Shown here: positions 17,128-27,774 of the stretch, in pieces
How the letters are laid out: each line of letters begins with the position of its first letter
How positions within the stretch are numbered: the first letter of the stretch is position 1
From: Pseudomonas viridiflava
GTDB lineage: Bacteria; Pseudomonadota; Gammaproteobacteria; Pseudomonadales; Pseudomonadaceae
Reading direction: 5' to 3'
Assembly: GCF_900589395.1 (NCBI RefSeq)
Contig: NZ_UUIS01000001.1
Span: 1-64,000 of the forward strand
DNA: 64,000 bases
Notes under the pieces: generated by a model
Told to the model about the DNA's origin: nothing
Databases searched by the model: none
What the model saw: the letters and a program-made list of their open reading frames with translations, nothing else
Program-made: the position numbers and the translations under genes

Positions 17128-18072
17128 TTACAACTCCAGATGATCGACCACCCGCCGACGTTCGTTGTCGTTGCGCATGTCGTAGCTGGCGGTGGTCGCA
17201 ATGTGGGTGTGGTGCGCCAGTTTCTGGGCGATGGACAGGTCGAATTCTTCGATGACACGGGTGATGAACGAGCGTCGGAAATCATGCGGCATGATGTCCA
17301 CGCCCACCTGACGGCCCCGTTGGCGGGCGATGAAATAGATGGCGTACTTGGTGATGCGCTCACGAGTGATGTGATTGCCACGGCGGATGCGGTTGAACAG
17401 AAAGGCATCGTCCGGCTGCCCGGCCGGCAAGGCATCGCGGCGCAATTGCAGCCAGGCTTGCAGGGCTTCGAAGGCCCAGACAGGGGCGTACTTGATCAGT
17501 TGCTTGTTGCCCTTGCCCAGCACGCACAGGCAGCGCTGTTCGAAATCGACCTGCGCCAGGTCGATGTTCACCGACTCGGATTTGCGCATGCCCGAGCCGT
17601 AGAGGATGGCAATGATTGCCGCATCGCGCCGCCCTTGCGGGCGCGGGTCGGCGGCGCAGACATCCATCAGCTCGCGGATCAGGCTGCGACGGATATTGCG
17701 CCCTCGACCGAGCCGGGTGCCGGCCATTGGCTTGACTGAGCGAATCCTGAGCAACTGGTCGTGGCTGATCAGGTCCTGGCGCCAGGCTTCGTTCATCACT
17801 CCGCGAATGGCATTGACGTACAGGGAGGTGGTATTGGGCGCGTAGTCGTCATCGCGCAGGGTCGCCACCAGCGCGGTGATATGGCCTGGCTGCAAGGTGT
17901 GCCACGGCACGTCGACAATATCGACATCCACCAGCCCCAGCCGGTCGGCGGCATCCTGCAGCACGTAGCGCATGGTCTGCCGGCTCGAGGGCGCCAGACG
18001 GTCCATGTACAAGCGCAGCGGGTTGCTGACGTCCGGTAGCGTCACGGGGGTGGAACGGGGTTGCTCTGGCAT
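17128..18072 (-). CDS. Tyrosine recombinase/site-specific integrase
   Basis: About 314 residues from the ATG at 18072. The catalytic set of the tyrosine recombinase family is present: Arg in LYGSGMRKSES, His-x-x-Arg in MPHDFRRSF, His in LAHHTHIATTASYD and Tyr in that same segment. The N-terminal SAM-like domain (LRLYMDRLAPSSRQTMRYVL) is also present, so the gene looks intact. There is no excisionase, tRNA or phage module next to it; the neighbours are ordinary chromosomal genes. It may be a lone chromosomal recombinase or an integrase left behind. An upstream start at 18159 is possible but lacks support. Confidence 0.88.
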   Translation of the reverse strand: MPEQPRSTPVTLPDVSNPLRLYMDRLAPSSRQTMRYVLQDAADRLGLVDVDIVDVPWHTLQPGHITALVATLRDDDYAPNTTSLYVNAIRGVMNEAWRQDLISHDQLLRIRSVKPMAGTRLGRGRNIRRSLIRELMDVCAADPRPQGRRDAAIIAILYGSGMRKSESVNIDLAQVDFEQRCLCVLGKGNKQLIKYAPVWAFEALQAWLQLRRDALPAGQPDDAFLFNRIRRGNHITRERITKYAIYFIARQRGRQVGVDIMPHDFRRSFITRVIEEFDLSIAQKLAHHTHIATTASYDMRNDNERRRVVDHLEL

Positions 18073-18127
18073 AGTCTGGCGGTTGGAGCCGCTCCTGTTG
18101 AGGGTCAATGACCCATTGTGGGTCGGG

Positions 18128-19123
18128 TCAACGATTGACGTCGACCACCACGCGTCCACGTATCTGGCCAGCGATCAGGCGCGGCGATTGCTCGATGGCC
18201 TCGCTCAGGCCGATTTCATGGCTGATCAGCGCCAGCAAGGCCGGGTCGAGGTCAATGGCCAGGCGCGACCAGGCCTCGATACGGTCATCCAGCGGACGGT
18301 TCACGCTGTCGATACCGGCCAGGGTCACCCCGCGCAGGATGAAGGGCGCGACGGTGGCGGGAAATTCCATACCCTGGGCCAGGCCACAGGCGGCGACGAT
18401 GCCGCGATAGCGCGTCGCCGCGCAGGCATTGGCCAGGGTGTGGCTGCCGACCGAGTCGACCACGGCCGCCCAACGCTCCTTGAGCAAGGCGCGGCCTGGC
18501 TGGTTTAGCTCACTGCGATCAATGATGGCGCTGGCGCCCAGTTGCGTGAGGTAGCGGCTTTCTTGTGGCCGACCGGTGGAGGCCACCACCTGATAACCCA
18601 GCCGTGCCAGCAAGGCCACGGCAAAGCTGCCGACGCCGCCGTTGGCGCCGGTCACCAGCACCTCGCCATCCTCAGGCTTGACGCCGTGCTTTTGCAGGGC
18701 AATGACGCTGAGCATGGCGGTGTAGCCTGCCGTGCCGATGGCCATGGCCTGGGCCGGCGTGAAGGCTTCTGGCAAGGGGATCAGCCATTGACCCTGCAGA
18801 CGTGCACGCTGGGCCAGCCCGCCCCAGTGGCTTTCACCGACGCCCCAGCCGTTGAGCACGACCTTGTCGCCGGCCTTGAACCGTGGGTCAGCGCTGGCCT
18901 CGACCGTACCGGCCAGGTCGACGCCCGGCACCATGGGGAAACGCTTGATGATCGGACTGCTGCCGGTAATGGCCAGCGCATCCTTGTAGTTCAAGGTGCT
19001 GTGCGAGACCCGCACGGTGACATCGCCTGCCGGCAGGTTGTGTTCATCCAGGTCACGCAGGCCGACATGGTAGCCCGCGTCGTCCTTGTCGATGAGGATG
19101 CCTTTGAATGAGCTGTTGGTCAT
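18128..19123 (-). CDS. acuI: Acrylyl-CoA reductase-type MDR oxidoreductase (AcuI/YhdH)
   Basis: 331 residues, zinc-independent medium-chain dehydrogenase. Landmarks: HSTLNYKDALAITG and PMVPGVDLAGTVE near the N-terminus, and the NADPH loop LVTGANGGVGSFAVALLARLG at about residue 151. This is the YhdH/AcuI quinone-oxidoreductase-like family, whose AcuI members reduce acryloyl-CoA to propionyl-CoA with NADPH and so detoxify acrylate. It has a strong AGGAGG site and follows an AcuR-like TetR gene by 47 bases, as in the Rhodobacter acuR-acuI pair, which supports the symbol. Confidence 0.9.
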   Translation of the reverse strand: MTNSSFKGILIDKDDAGYHVGLRDLDEHNLPAGDVTVRVSHSTLNYKDALAITGSSPIIKRFPMVPGVDLAGTVEASADPRFKAGDKVVLNGWGVGESHWGGLAQRARLQGQWLIPLPEAFTPAQAMAIGTAGYTAMLSVIALQKHGVKPEDGEVLVTGANGGVGSFAVALLARLGYQVVASTGRPQESRYLTQLGASAIIDRSELNQPGRALLKERWAAVVDSVGSHTLANACAATRYRGIVAACGLAQGMEFPATVAPFILRGVTLAGIDSVNRPLDDRIEAWSRLAIDLDPALLALISHEIGLSEAIEQSPRLIAGQIRGRVVVDVNR

Positions 19124-19170
19124 GTCGCCTCCTGATGGAGCATCGTTTTTGAGCGCGCGGGCGCAGGGGC

Positions 19171-19806
19171 TTATTGCGGCAAGCCGCGCAGGAACCCGGC
19201 AATGAACGTGTTCAACGGCGCATCACCCTGCACCAGCCGGGCACGCAGCACCGCGCCCTCCCAGCCGATCCAGAAAAACGCCGCCAGCTCGTCGCAGTCG
19301 GCGCTGCGGCCCAGTTCGCCCACCGCCTGGGCGCTGCGCAGGCAGGTGGCCAGACGGGCTTGCCAGTCTTGCTGGATCTGCTCGAGTACCGGTCGGAAGC
19401 TTTCAGGCAATACGCTGATTTCCTGGCCCAGGTTGCCGACCATGCAGCCGCGCCGGTAATCATGGCGGGCCATGCCGATCTTGGCGACCTGCACAAAGCC
19501 CACCAGGCGCTCAAGCGGCGACAGGGACTCATCGAGCAGGTACCGGTCGAGCAGAGCGGCGAAATACTCGGCGTAGCGGTCCAGCACTTCGCGGGCGAAC
19601 AACTCCTTGCTGGGAAAGTAGTTGTAGAAGGAGCCCTTGGGGATCGAAACCTGCTTGAGGAGAAAATCCAGGCCAGTGGCGGTAAAGCCCTGTTCGGTCA
19701 GGACTTCGAGGCCACGGCGGATCAGGACCTCGCGGGTTTCCACGTTGTCGCGATCAAGCTTGGGCGGACGGCCAGGGCGGCGCGGTTTGGCAATAGGTTC
19801 GTTCAT
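19171..19806 (-). CDS. acuR: TetR-family regulator, AcuR-like
   Basis: 211 residues from the ATG at 19806. Basic N-terminus (KPRRPGRPPKLDRD), helix-turn-helix with IPKGSFYNYFPSKELF (about residue 50-65), and a ligand domain with GMARHDYRRGCMVGNLGQE and FFWIGWEGAVLRA that closely matches the AcuR regulators of acrylate metabolism. It sits immediately upstream of acuI, which it most likely represses together with itself, with acrylate as the expected inducer. Imperfect dyad sequence (TTAGACC ... GTTTTAA) lies just upstream at about 19818-19835. Confidence 0.85.
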   Translation of the reverse strand: MNEPIAKPRRPGRPPKLDRDNVETREVLIRRGLEVLTEQGFTATGLDFLLKQVSIPKGSFYNYFPSKELFAREVLDRYAEYFAALLDRYLLDESLSPLERLVGFVQVAKIGMARHDYRRGCMVGNLGQEISVLPESFRPVLEQIQQDWQARLATCLRSAQAVGELGRSADCDELAAFFWIGWEGAVLRARLVQGDAPLNTFIAGFLRGLPQ

Positions 19807-19941
19807 GACAGGAGATATTAGACCGGGTGTTTTAAATGTCAATCATCCTGTGCTGAGCAAGTGACAACGACCGACTGCAGGCAGCCCGGTCGGCCGGATC
19901 AGAGACAGCCCTGCAAACACCCATTCCCGTAGCAGGCTCAA

Positions 19942-20764
<823 letters not shown>

Positions 20765-21445
20765 ATGCCGCTGGACAGCAGCGATCTGGCGGCGATCTGG
20801 CTAACGTTCAAGCTGGCCTCGCTGACCACACTCATTCTGCTGGTGATCGGCACCCCCATCGCGCTGTGGCTGACCCATACCCGCTCCTGGCTCAAGGGTC
20901 CGGTCGGCGCCCTCGTGGCCTTGCCGCTGGTGCTGCCGCCTACAGTGATCGGCTTTTACCTGCTGCTGCTGCTCGGGCCCCACGGTTATATTGGCCAACT
21001 GACCCAAAGCCTGGGCCTTGGCACACTGAGCTTCAGCTTCGCCGGGCTGGTGATTGGCTCGGTGGTGTATTCCCTGCCCTTTGTGGTGCAGCCACTGCAC
21101 AACGCTTTCGCGGCCATGGGCCGTCGCCCGCTGGAGGTGGCCGCCACCTTGCGGGCCGGGCCCTGGGACACGTTTTTTCACGTGGTACTGCCCCTGGCCC
21201 GGCCTGGCTACGTGACGGGCGCGGTATTGGGGTTTGCCCACACAGTGGGAGAATTCGGGGTGGTATTGATGATCGGCGGTAATATCCCGGACAAAACCCG
21301 TGTGGTATCGGTGCAGATTTTCGATCACGTCGAATCCATGGCCTACGCGCAGGCGCACTGGCTGGCCGGGCTGATGCTGGTGTTTTCCTTCGTGGTGCTG
21401 CTGGTGCTCTATGGCAGTGGTCGGCACAAGACGGTCTGGAGCTGA
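20765..21445 (+). CDS. modB: Molybdate ABC transporter permease
   Basis: 226-residue inner-membrane permease with about five hydrophobic helices and the coupling-helix region [25 protein letters not shown] (two parts) that contacts the ATPase. The start follows the modA stop without a gap and its own stop is adjacent to the modC start. Matches ModB in length and order. Confidence 0.95.
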   Translation: MPLDSSDLAAIWLTFKLASLTTLILLVIGTPIALWLTHTRSWLKGPVGALVALPLVLPPTVIGFYLLLLLGPHGYIGQLTQSLGLGTLSFSFAGLVIGSVVYSLPFVVQPLHNAFAAMGRRPLEVAATLRAGPWDTFFHVVLPLARPGYVTGAVLGFAHTVGEFGVVLMIGGNIPDKTRVVSVQIFDHVESMAYAQAHWLAGLMLVFSFVVLLVLYGSGRHKTVWS

Positions 21446-22537
21446 ATGATGGACAAACGCTTGCATATACGCTTGAAACTGGCCTTCGCCGATTTCAGCG
21501 TGGACGTCAGCCTGGACGTTCCGGGCCAGGGTGTGACGGCGCTGTTCGGGCATTCCGGCTCAGGCAAGACCACTTGCCTGCGCTGCGTGGCCGGCCTGGA
21601 ACAGGCGCCCGAAGCCTTTATCGAGGTCAACGGCGAGGTCTGGCAGGACAGCCGGCGCGGCATATTCGTCCCTACGCACAAACGCGCGCTGGGGTATGTC
21701 TTTCAGGAAGCCAGCCTGTTTGCGCACCTGACGGTGATGGACAATCTGCAGTTTGGCCTGCGCCGCATTCCCCAGACGCAACAGAAGGTCCGGATTGCGC
21801 AAGCCATCGAGTTGATGGGCATCGATCATTTGCTGGCGCGGCGCCCGGACAAGCTGTCCGGTGGCGAGCGCCAGCGCATCGGCATTGCTCGCGCCCTGCT
21901 CACCAGCCCGCGCCTGCTGCTGCTCGATGAGCCATTGGCAGCGCTGGATGCCCGACGCAAGGCCGAGATCCTGCCGTATCTGGAGCGGCTTCAGGCCGAG
22001 CTGCGCATTCCCATGCTCTATGTCAGCCACTCACAGGACGAAGTGGCACGGCTGGCCGATCACCTGGTGCTGCTCAGTGAGGGCCGTGTCATGGCCAGCG
22101 GTACGTTGCAGGCCATGCTGGCCCGGCTTGACCTGCCCATGGCCCTGGAAGCCGATGCGGGGGTGGTGATCGAGGGGGTGGTCGCCGATTTCAATCCGCA
22201 CTATCACTTGCTGACCCTGGACCTGCCTGGCTGCGATCAACCGATGCGCATCGCCCATGGCCCACTGGCGCCTGGCAGTCGCTTGCGCTTCAAGGTTCAG
22301 GCTCGGGACGTCAGCCTGACACGGCACCCGGACGAGCACAGCAGCATCCTCAATCGCCTGCCGGTCACTGTCGTCGGCCAGGCGCCTGCCGAACACCCCG
22401 CGCATGTGCAGGTATTGCTCGACGCCAGCGGCACGCCATTGCTGGCACGCATCACACGTTACTCAAGCGATCAATTGCAGTTGCATCCAGGTCAGCCGCT
22501 CTGGGCCCAGATCAAGAGCGTTGCTGTCCTGGCCTGA
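21446..22537 (+). CDS. modC: Molybdate ABC transporter ATP-binding protein
   Basis: 363 residues. Walker A is [10 protein letters not shown] (about residue 34), the signature is [16 protein letters not shown] and Walker B is [12 protein letters not shown]. The C-terminal 65-70 residues ([20 protein letters not shown] onwards) form the TOBE/mop-like molybdate-binding domain specific to ModC. Two ATGs overlap at 21446/21449. The gene completes the modABC operon. Confidence 0.95.
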   Translation: MMDKRLHIRLKLAFADFSVDVSLDVPGQGVTALFGHSGSGKTTCLRCVAGLEQAPEAFIEVNGEVWQDSRRGIFVPTHKRALGYVFQEASLFAHLTVMDNLQFGLRRIPQTQQKVRIAQAIELMGIDHLLARRPDKLSGGERQRIGIARALLTSPRLLLLDEPLAALDARRKAEILPYLERLQAELRIPMLYVSHSQDEVARLADHLVLLSEGRVMASGTLQAMLARLDLPMALEADAGVVIEGVVADFNPHYHLLTLDLPGCDQPMRIAHGPLAPGSRLRFKVQARDVSLTRHPDEHSSILNRLPVTVVGQAPAEHPAHVQVLLDASGTPLLARITRYSSDQLQLHPGQPLWAQIKSVAVLA

Positions 22538-22589
22538 TTCTTTCTTGAGCCTTCCCTCTCCCTGCGTCGGCAAAGCCCGACTCAACGTA

Positions 22590-22612
22590 GGCAAGGTCTT
22601 ACAGACCTTGCC
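22590..22612. other. Perfect 10-bp hairpin
   Basis: GGCAAGGTCT-TAC-AGACCTTGCC is a flawless 10-bp stem with a 3-base loop 53 bases past modC and 220 bases before the TonB receptor gene. The downstream bases (CGTGCCTCTG) contain no T run, so it may be a rho-dependent or processing hairpin or a protein-binding dyad. Confidence 0.6.
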
Positions 22613-22740
22613 CGTGCCTCTGATGAAAACTAAGGCCTTGCTCGCACTCATTGCCGTGCTCCGACGGTCAGTCGCGCTCACTTCTTTGTAACGACGGCAA
22701 CACTGCCCAGAAATAATTTCGGCACTTACATTGTAAAAAG

Positions 22741-22799
22741 AAATGATTATCAGCATCATTGGCGCCGCATATTCAAATGCAAATGATTCTCAAAAAAAT
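22741..22799 (+). promoter_or_regulatory. Fur-box-like sites upstream of TonB receptor
   Basis: Two AT-rich matches to Fur-type hexamer arrays: AAATGATTATCAGCATCATT at 22741-22760 and AAATGATTCTC at 22781-22791. They lie 35-95 bases before the TonB receptor start, indicating iron repression. Confidence 0.65.
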
Positions 22800-22833
22800 A
22801 ATGACACTTGGATTTTCACAGGTAGCGCTACAG

Positions 22834-25041
22834 ATGACTAAAATGCTCGCCCTCACCCGCCCAACCCAAACGCTGATGCTCTCGGCCCTCGGACTGGCTG
22901 TCGCCTCCTGCGCCGGCCAGGCGCTGGCTGATCAGACTCCCAGCAACGCCCTGCAACTCGACAACATCAACGTCGATGCTACCGGCACCGGCGACTACAA
23001 GACCGAGCGCTCGGCCTCCAGCAAGATCGCGGCGCCCCTGCTGGACACTCCGCAGACCATCACCGTGGTTCCGGCACAGGTCATCCAGGAGCAACAGGCC
23101 CTGAGCCTGCGCCAGGTGCTGTCCAATGTTTCAGGCATTACCTTCAATGCGGGTGAAGGCGGCGGCGGGTCGGGCGACAGCATCAACATTCGCGGTTTCT
23201 CGGCCAACAGCAATATCCAGATCGACGGCTTGCGCGACAGTGCCCAGACCAGCCGGACCGACACGTTCAACATTGATCAGGTCGAAGTCATCAAGGGGCC
23301 GAACTCGGTGTTCGGCGGCGCCGGCACCACCGGCGGCAGCATCAACGTGATCAGCAAGCAGCCTCAGGACCGAGCCTTTACCCGGCTGGGCGGCAGCCTG
23401 GGCACCGACGACTATTACCGCATGACCGTCGATGCCAACCAGCCGCTGGAGGGCGTCGGTACCGACAGCGCCTTTCGCCTGAACCTGATGGGCCACAAGA
23501 ACGATGTGGCCGGCCGTGACCAGATCGAGCGCGAGCGCTGGGGCATCGCCCCGTCCCTACGCCTGGGCCTGAGCGACTCCACGCGCCTGACCTTGAGTGC
23601 CTTCCACCAGACCGACGACAACACCCCCGACTACGGTGTGCCGGCCCTGGACGGCAAAAAGCTGGCCGGTGTCAGTCGCGAAGACTATTTCGGCTGGAAG
23701 AATCTCGACAAGGAAAAGATCGAACAGAACGCGCTCACGGCCAACTTCGAGCACGACTTCAACGACAACCTGCGCCTGCAAAACCTGACGCGCTACAGCC
23801 ACATCACCCGCGACACCACGGTATCGGCCTCACACGTCAACACCAACGGCCTACCAGCCGGCCAGTACCTGCCAGCCGGCCCGCAAGCCTATGGCCGCCA
23901 TACCACCACGGAAATGTGGATCAACCAGACCAACCTGCTCAGCAACTTCAATGTGCTGGGCATGCGTCACGACCTGGTCACGGGCGTGGAGATTTCCCGC
24001 GAAACCCTGGACCTGAAAACCTACAGCTACAACCTGACCGGTTTCCCGGCCACCGGTTATTCGCTGAGCAATCCACCCGGCTATTGGGGCGGCGCCACCA
24101 ACAAGGCTACCAGCGGCTACACAGAAACCGAACTCACTAACCAGGCCGTCTATGCCTTCGACACCATTGCCCTGCATGAGCAATGGGACCTGAACCTGGG
24201 CCTGCGCTATGACCGTTTCAAAGGTGAGGCCGAAGGTTTTTCGTCAAACCAGGTGCGCACGACCCGCTTCAAGTCTTCTGACGAAAAAGCCAGCAGCCGT
24301 GTAGGCCTTGTCTACAAGCCGGTCGAGAGCGGGCGCATTTATGTGGCCTGGGGCAACTCGTTCAACCCATCGGCCGAAAGCCTGGCCTCCAGCGGCGGCG
24401 GCCTGAGCCTGGCCACTGAAAACCTGGCCCCGGAAAAGAACCAGACCTGGGAACTGGGTACCAAGTGGGAGCTGCTGGAAAAGCGCCTTGAACTGGACGC
24501 CGCCGTGTTCCGGGTGGAGAAAAGCAATGCGCGTGAAACCATGGCGGACGGTTCGACCCAACTGGCCGGCGAGCAACGCGTACAAGGTATAGAGGTCGGT
24601 GTGACCGGCCATATCACCGACCAGTGGGATGTGTATGCCAACTACACCTTCCTTGACAGCGAAACCCTCAAGGCTGCGGACACGGCGGCCGGGATCGCCC
24701 GCGAAGGCCAGGCACTGGGCAACACACCACCGCGCTCGTTCAACCTGTGGACCACCTACAAACTGCCGGCCGGTTTCACCGCAGGTTATGGCGCCCGTTA
24801 TGTAAGCGAGCGCAACGTGACCTCCAGCACTACCGCCAAGCTGGACGGCTATCTGGTGCATAACGCCATGCTGGGTTACCAGGTCAATCGCCATGTTGAC
24901 TTGCAACTGAACGTGAACAATCTGTTCGACAAGGATTATGTAGAGCGCGTCCGTCAGCAGAACGGCACCGCGGCACGTTCCTCGGCGCTCGAATACGGCG
25001 ATGCCCGCTCGGCGATCCTTTCGGCCAATTATGCGTTCTGA
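22834..25041 (+). CDS. TonB-dependent siderophore receptor (Fiu-like)
   Basis: About 735 residues from the ATG at 22834. N-terminal signal peptide (LMLSALGLAVASCAGQALA), then the plug domain (LDTPQTITVVPAQVIQEQQA; INIRGFSANSNIQIDGLRDS; QVEVIKGPNSVFGGAGTTGG) and a 22-strand-type barrel ending in the outer-membrane signature Phe (SAILSANYAF). The plug resembles catecholate receptors of the Fiu/PiuA group. Fur-like boxes are directly upstream, so expression should rise under iron limitation. The usual Fiu partner (a PiuC/YbiX hydroxylase) is not next to it. Upstream in-frame starts (22759, 22783) would overlap the Fur boxes and are less likely. Confidence 0.88.
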   Translation: MTKMLALTRPTQTLMLSALGLAVASCAGQALADQTPSNALQLDNINVDATGTGDYKTERSASSKIAAPLLDTPQTITVVPAQVIQEQQALSLRQVLSNVSGITFNAGEGGGGSGDSINIRGFSANSNIQIDGLRDSAQTSRTDTFNIDQVEVIKGPNSVFGGAGTTGGSINVISKQPQDRAFTRLGGSLGTDDYYRMTVDANQPLEGVGTDSAFRLNLMGHKNDVAGRDQIERERWGIAPSLRLGLSDSTRLTLSAFHQTDDNTPDYGVPALDGKKLAGVSREDYFGWKNLDKEKIEQNALTANFEHDFNDNLRLQNLTRYSHITRDTTVSASHVNTNGLPAGQYLPAGPQAYGRHTTTEMWINQTNLLSNFNVLGMRHDLVTGVEISRETLDLKTYSYNLTGFPATGYSLSNPPGYWGGATNKATSGYTETELTNQAVYAFDTIALHEQWDLNLGLRYDRFKGEAEGFSSNQVRTTRFKSSDEKASSRVGLVYKPVESGRIYVAWGNSFNPSAESLASSGGGLSLATENLAPEKNQTWELGTKWELLEKRLELDAAVFRVEKSNARETMADGSTQLAGEQRVQGIEVGVTGHITDQWDVYANYTFLDSETLKAADTAAGIAREGQALGNTPPRSFNLWTTYKLPAGFTAGYGARYVSERNVTSSTTAKLDGYLVHNAMLGYQVNRHVDLQLNVNNLFDKDYVERVRQQNGTAARSSALEYGDARSAILSANYAF

Positions 25042-25056
25042 TTAACAGCACCAAGG

Positions 25057-25087
25057 GGCTCCATTGCCTGCAACAGCCGATGGAGCC
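25057..25087 (+). terminator. Candidate terminator after TonB receptor
   Basis: GGCTCCAT at 25057-25064 pairs with ATGGAGCC at 25080-25087 (8-bp stem, 15-base loop). The tail is ATCCCATTTG, weakly T-rich. Position just after the receptor stop supports a termination role. Confidence 0.5.
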
Positions 25088-25250
25088 ATCCCATTTGAAT
25101 GGCTTTGCTTGAGCCGTATAACTCAAAAGATCAGACACGGCGACACTTCATCGGCTTGACCGCTTGATTCCAATCGCGTGCGCACAAGCTCTGGCGACGC
25201 TGTGATGTAATGCCATATCCCCATCAAAAGGCTTATGGAAACAGAACGCT

Positions 25251-25853
25251 GTGGAACGCTCCATTCTTTTCAGTACGCCAATGGCCAATGCAATACTGGC
25301 TGGCAAGAAGACAGTCACCCGGCAGGTCATCCCTGCCTATCCCGCCGCCTCATGCCCTTATGGGCCTCCCGGCAGACGCCTGTGGCTCAAGGAGGATTTC
25401 TACGCCTATGGCTATTGGACGTCGAAATACAGCGAACTGAAAAAACGCACGCTCTGGCATTTCACCGACATGACCCGGCAATCAGCTCAGTCCTACCAGT
25501 TTTCGCCACCCCCGGGCTACGCCAGGCAACCGCGGGCCAGCACAGAACCGCTCTGGTGGCATCGACCCGGCCGCCACATGCCCAGACAGGCTTCACGCAT
25601 CGAGCTGGAAGTCACCGACATCAGAAGTGAGCAGTTGCAGGACATCACGGATGAGCAAGCGCGTGCCGAGGGCTTTTACCCTGTTCAGGACAGCACCCAT
25701 GTCTATTTCGCCAACTACATGGCTGCGCCGTACTCGGGCCTGAGCCCTACGGCGGTGATCGCCTTCGCAACCTATTGGCAAAAACTGCACAAACAGCATG
25801 CCTGGCACCAGAACCCATGGGTATGGGTCATCACGTTCCGACGGGTGTTGTAG
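25251..25853 (+). CDS. ASCH/PUA-like protein of phage type
   Basis: 200 residues starting at GTG 25251. The N-terminus RSILFSTPMANAILAGKKTVTRQV is characteristic of ASCH-like proteins found in phages and prophages, which have a PUA-like RNA-binding fold; IELEVTDIRSEQLQDITDEQARAEG and FATYWQKLHKQHAWHQNPWVWVITF (two pieces) fit the same group. Function unknown; nucleic-acid binding is likely from the fold. No other phage genes are adjacent, although the SOS-linked umuDC operon follows on the other strand. Confidence 0.75.
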   Translation: MERSILFSTPMANAILAGKKTVTRQVIPAYPAASCPYGPPGRRLWLKEDFYAYGYWTSKYSELKKRTLWHFTDMTRQSAQSYQFSPPPGYARQPRASTEPLWWHRPGRHMPRQASRIELEVTDIRSEQLQDITDEQARAEGFYPVQDSTHVYFANYMAAPYSGLSPTAVIAFATYWQKLHKQHAWHQNPWVWVITFRRVL

Positions 25854-25886
25854 GCGCTGTTCTGGGCGGGAGGTCAAATTTCGGGC

Positions 25887-25919
25887 AAAGAAAAGCCCGC
25901 GATGGGGGGGAGCGGGCTT
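25887..25919 (-). terminator. Rho-independent terminator of umuDC
   Basis: Read on the minus strand, AAGCCCGC pairs with GCGGGCTT around a C-rich loop, followed by TTTTCTTT. It lies about 120 bases past the umuC stop, in convergent position to the ASCH-like gene. Confidence 0.8.
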
Positions 25920-26036
25920 AAAGGACACACTTGGATTCGGGTTCATCATAGGTGCCCGCTTGTGAAAAGACTGTGAAGAAAGCGTCGCTATTTCGCAGGC
26001 AAGTCACGTATCACGATATTTGGCCGCAGAACCATT

Positions 26037-27314
26037 TCAGTTGCATTTCACCTTCCACAACTGGTCGATGCGGGTCGTGTAACTCTGGCTCATGAGCTCG
26101 CGCTTCATGGCCCAGTCCGGATCAATCGGTACGCTGGCAGACCGTAGTGTGCCCGGCCCCCAACGGCTGTTGATCTGGTCGATCACGTTCATCAGTTGGG
26201 CCAGTGCTGCTGGCTGGCGCGCCTCGAACAGATCGCCGCTGAACTCACCTGGCTGGCGCAGATCCAGCAACAGCACCTCGGCCTTGCTGTAGCGATAGCC
26301 AGGTCGAAAGATTTGATCGACCGCCTCACTCGCCATCCGGGTCAGCAATAACGTGTTGTTGGTAGGGTATGGCAATTCCACCAGAGCCCCCTGGGCGTAG
26401 TGGGCTTCGTCCGGGTTGAACAAGCCGGTACGGATGCTGATACGCATCTTTTTGCACACCGAACCCTGAGCCCTGAGCTTTTGCGCCGCGCGCATGACAT
26501 AAGTGGCCACGGCCTGTTTTATCGGTTCCACGTCGGTCAGGCGCTTGCCGAACATGCGGCTGTTGCAGATTTCCTGTTTCGGCAGGTCGGCCTCACCCAG
26601 CTCCAGACAAGGCGTACCCCGCAGTTCGCGAGCGGTTTTTTCGATCACAACGCTGAATTTCTGGCGCAGGGTCGCCGGATCCGCCAGGGCCAGATGCTTG
26701 GCGGTGGTAATGCCCATCTCTTGCAGGTGCGTGCGCATGCGACGGCCAATACCCCACACGTTGCCGACATCGGTATTGCGCAATACCCAATCGCGCTTGA
26801 ACGGATCGCAGATGTCGACGACTCCGCCGGTGTACATCTGCAGACGCTTGGCTGTGTGATTGGCCAGCTTTGCCAGGGTCTTGGTCGGCGCGATACCGAT
26901 GCCGACAGGGATGCGGGTACACCGCCATATATGGCGGCGCAGTGACCGACCAAACCGGGTCAAGTCCTCATCAAGCCCGGTCAGGTCGGCAAACGCTTCA
27001 TCGATGCTGTAGACCTCAAGGGCTGGAACCTGCGACTCGAGAATAGTCATCACCCGCTCGCTCATGTCGCCGTACAACGCGTAATTACTGCTGAATGCCT
27101 GAATGCCCAACCGGTGCAGATCGTCCTTGATCTGAAAATACGGCGCGCCCATTTTTATATAAGGCTTGGCATCGTAACTGCGGGCGATCACACAACCGTC
27201 GTTGTTGCTCAACACCACTATTGGCACTTTGGCCAGGTCCGGCCGGAACACTCTTTCGCAGCTGGCATAAAAGCAATTGCAATCGACCAGCGCGAAAACC
27301 CGTTCACTTGTCAT
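26037..27314 (-). CDS. umuC: DNA polymerase V catalytic subunit UmuC
   Basis: 425 residues, Y-family translesion polymerase. Active-site strands are present: ALVDCNCFYASCERVF at the N-terminus (Asp and the steric-gate Tyr region) and YSIDEAFADL (catalytic Asp-Glu, about residue 100). GNVWGIGRRMRTHLQEMGI is the helix-hairpin-helix of the thumb; the C-terminal third carries the little-finger domain. It overlaps the umuD stop by 11 bases, as expected for the umuDC operon, and is SOS-controlled through the LexA box upstream of umuD. Confidence 0.96.
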   Translation of the reverse strand: MTSERVFALVDCNCFYASCERVFRPDLAKVPIVVLSNNDGCVIARSYDAKPYIKMGAPYFQIKDDLHRLGIQAFSSNYALYGDMSERVMTILESQVPALEVYSIDEAFADLTGLDEDLTRFGRSLRRHIWRCTRIPVGIGIAPTKTLAKLANHTAKRLQMYTGGVVDICDPFKRDWVLRNTDVGNVWGIGRRMRTHLQEMGITTAKHLALADPATLRQKFSVVIEKTARELRGTPCLELGEADLPKQEICNSRMFGKRLTDVEPIKQAVATYVMRAAQKLRAQGSVCKKMRISIRTGLFNPDEAHYAQGALVELPYPTNNTLLLTRMASEAVDQIFRPGYRYSKAEVLLLDLRQPGEFSGDLFEARQPAALAQLMNVIDQINSRWGPGTLRSASVPIDPDWAMKRELMSQSYTTRIDQLWKVKCN

Positions 27315-27732
27315 GGTCGCGAACGCTGTACTTCACAACGCCCAGGATCGTCAGCTCGTCATGCTCAAGAATATGTCGCGGTGGGTAATTGCTGTTTTCC
27401 GATTTCAGGATCACGGTTTCATCCTGCAGGTGCAGGCGTTTGCACAAGGGCTCGGCATTGAGCAAGGCAACGACAATGTCGTTGTGCTCGGCATAACGGC
27501 TGCAGTCGACAATGGCCAGATCACCATCGAAGATCCCCGCGCCCTGCATGCTGTCGCCCTGAATCTGGACGATGTACACATGCGGGGCTCGCACATCGAA
27601 CAACTCATCGAGCGAGATTTTTTTCTCGACATGATCAGCGGCCGGTGAAGGAAAGCCTGCGGGTAATTTGGATGAATACAGCGGAAGCGGGATACCCCCT
27701 TCGGTCAATTGACCCAGAAATACGACACTCAT
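27304..27732 (-). CDS. umuD: UmuD-type S24 autocleaving protein
   Basis: 142 residues. An Ala-Gly cleavage site lies in LPAGFPSPA near residue 25; the catalytic Ser is in QGDSMQGAG and the Lys in the segment AEPLCKRLHL. After RecA-stimulated self-cleavage, UmuD' dimers join UmuC to form Pol V. First gene of umuDC, start ATG 27732, with a perfect LexA palindrome 43 bases upstream. Confidence 0.95.
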   Translation of the reverse strand: MSVVFLGQLTEGGIPLPLYSSKLPAGFPSPAADHVEKKISLDELFDVRAPHVYIVQIQGDSMQGAGIFDGDLAIVDCSRYAEHNDIVVALLNAEPLCKRLHLQDETVILKSENSNYPPRHILEHDELTILGVVKYSVRDHDK

Positions 27733-27774
27733 GATGCGAGCCCTTGAGACATGTTATGAGAACGGGAGTGATAA

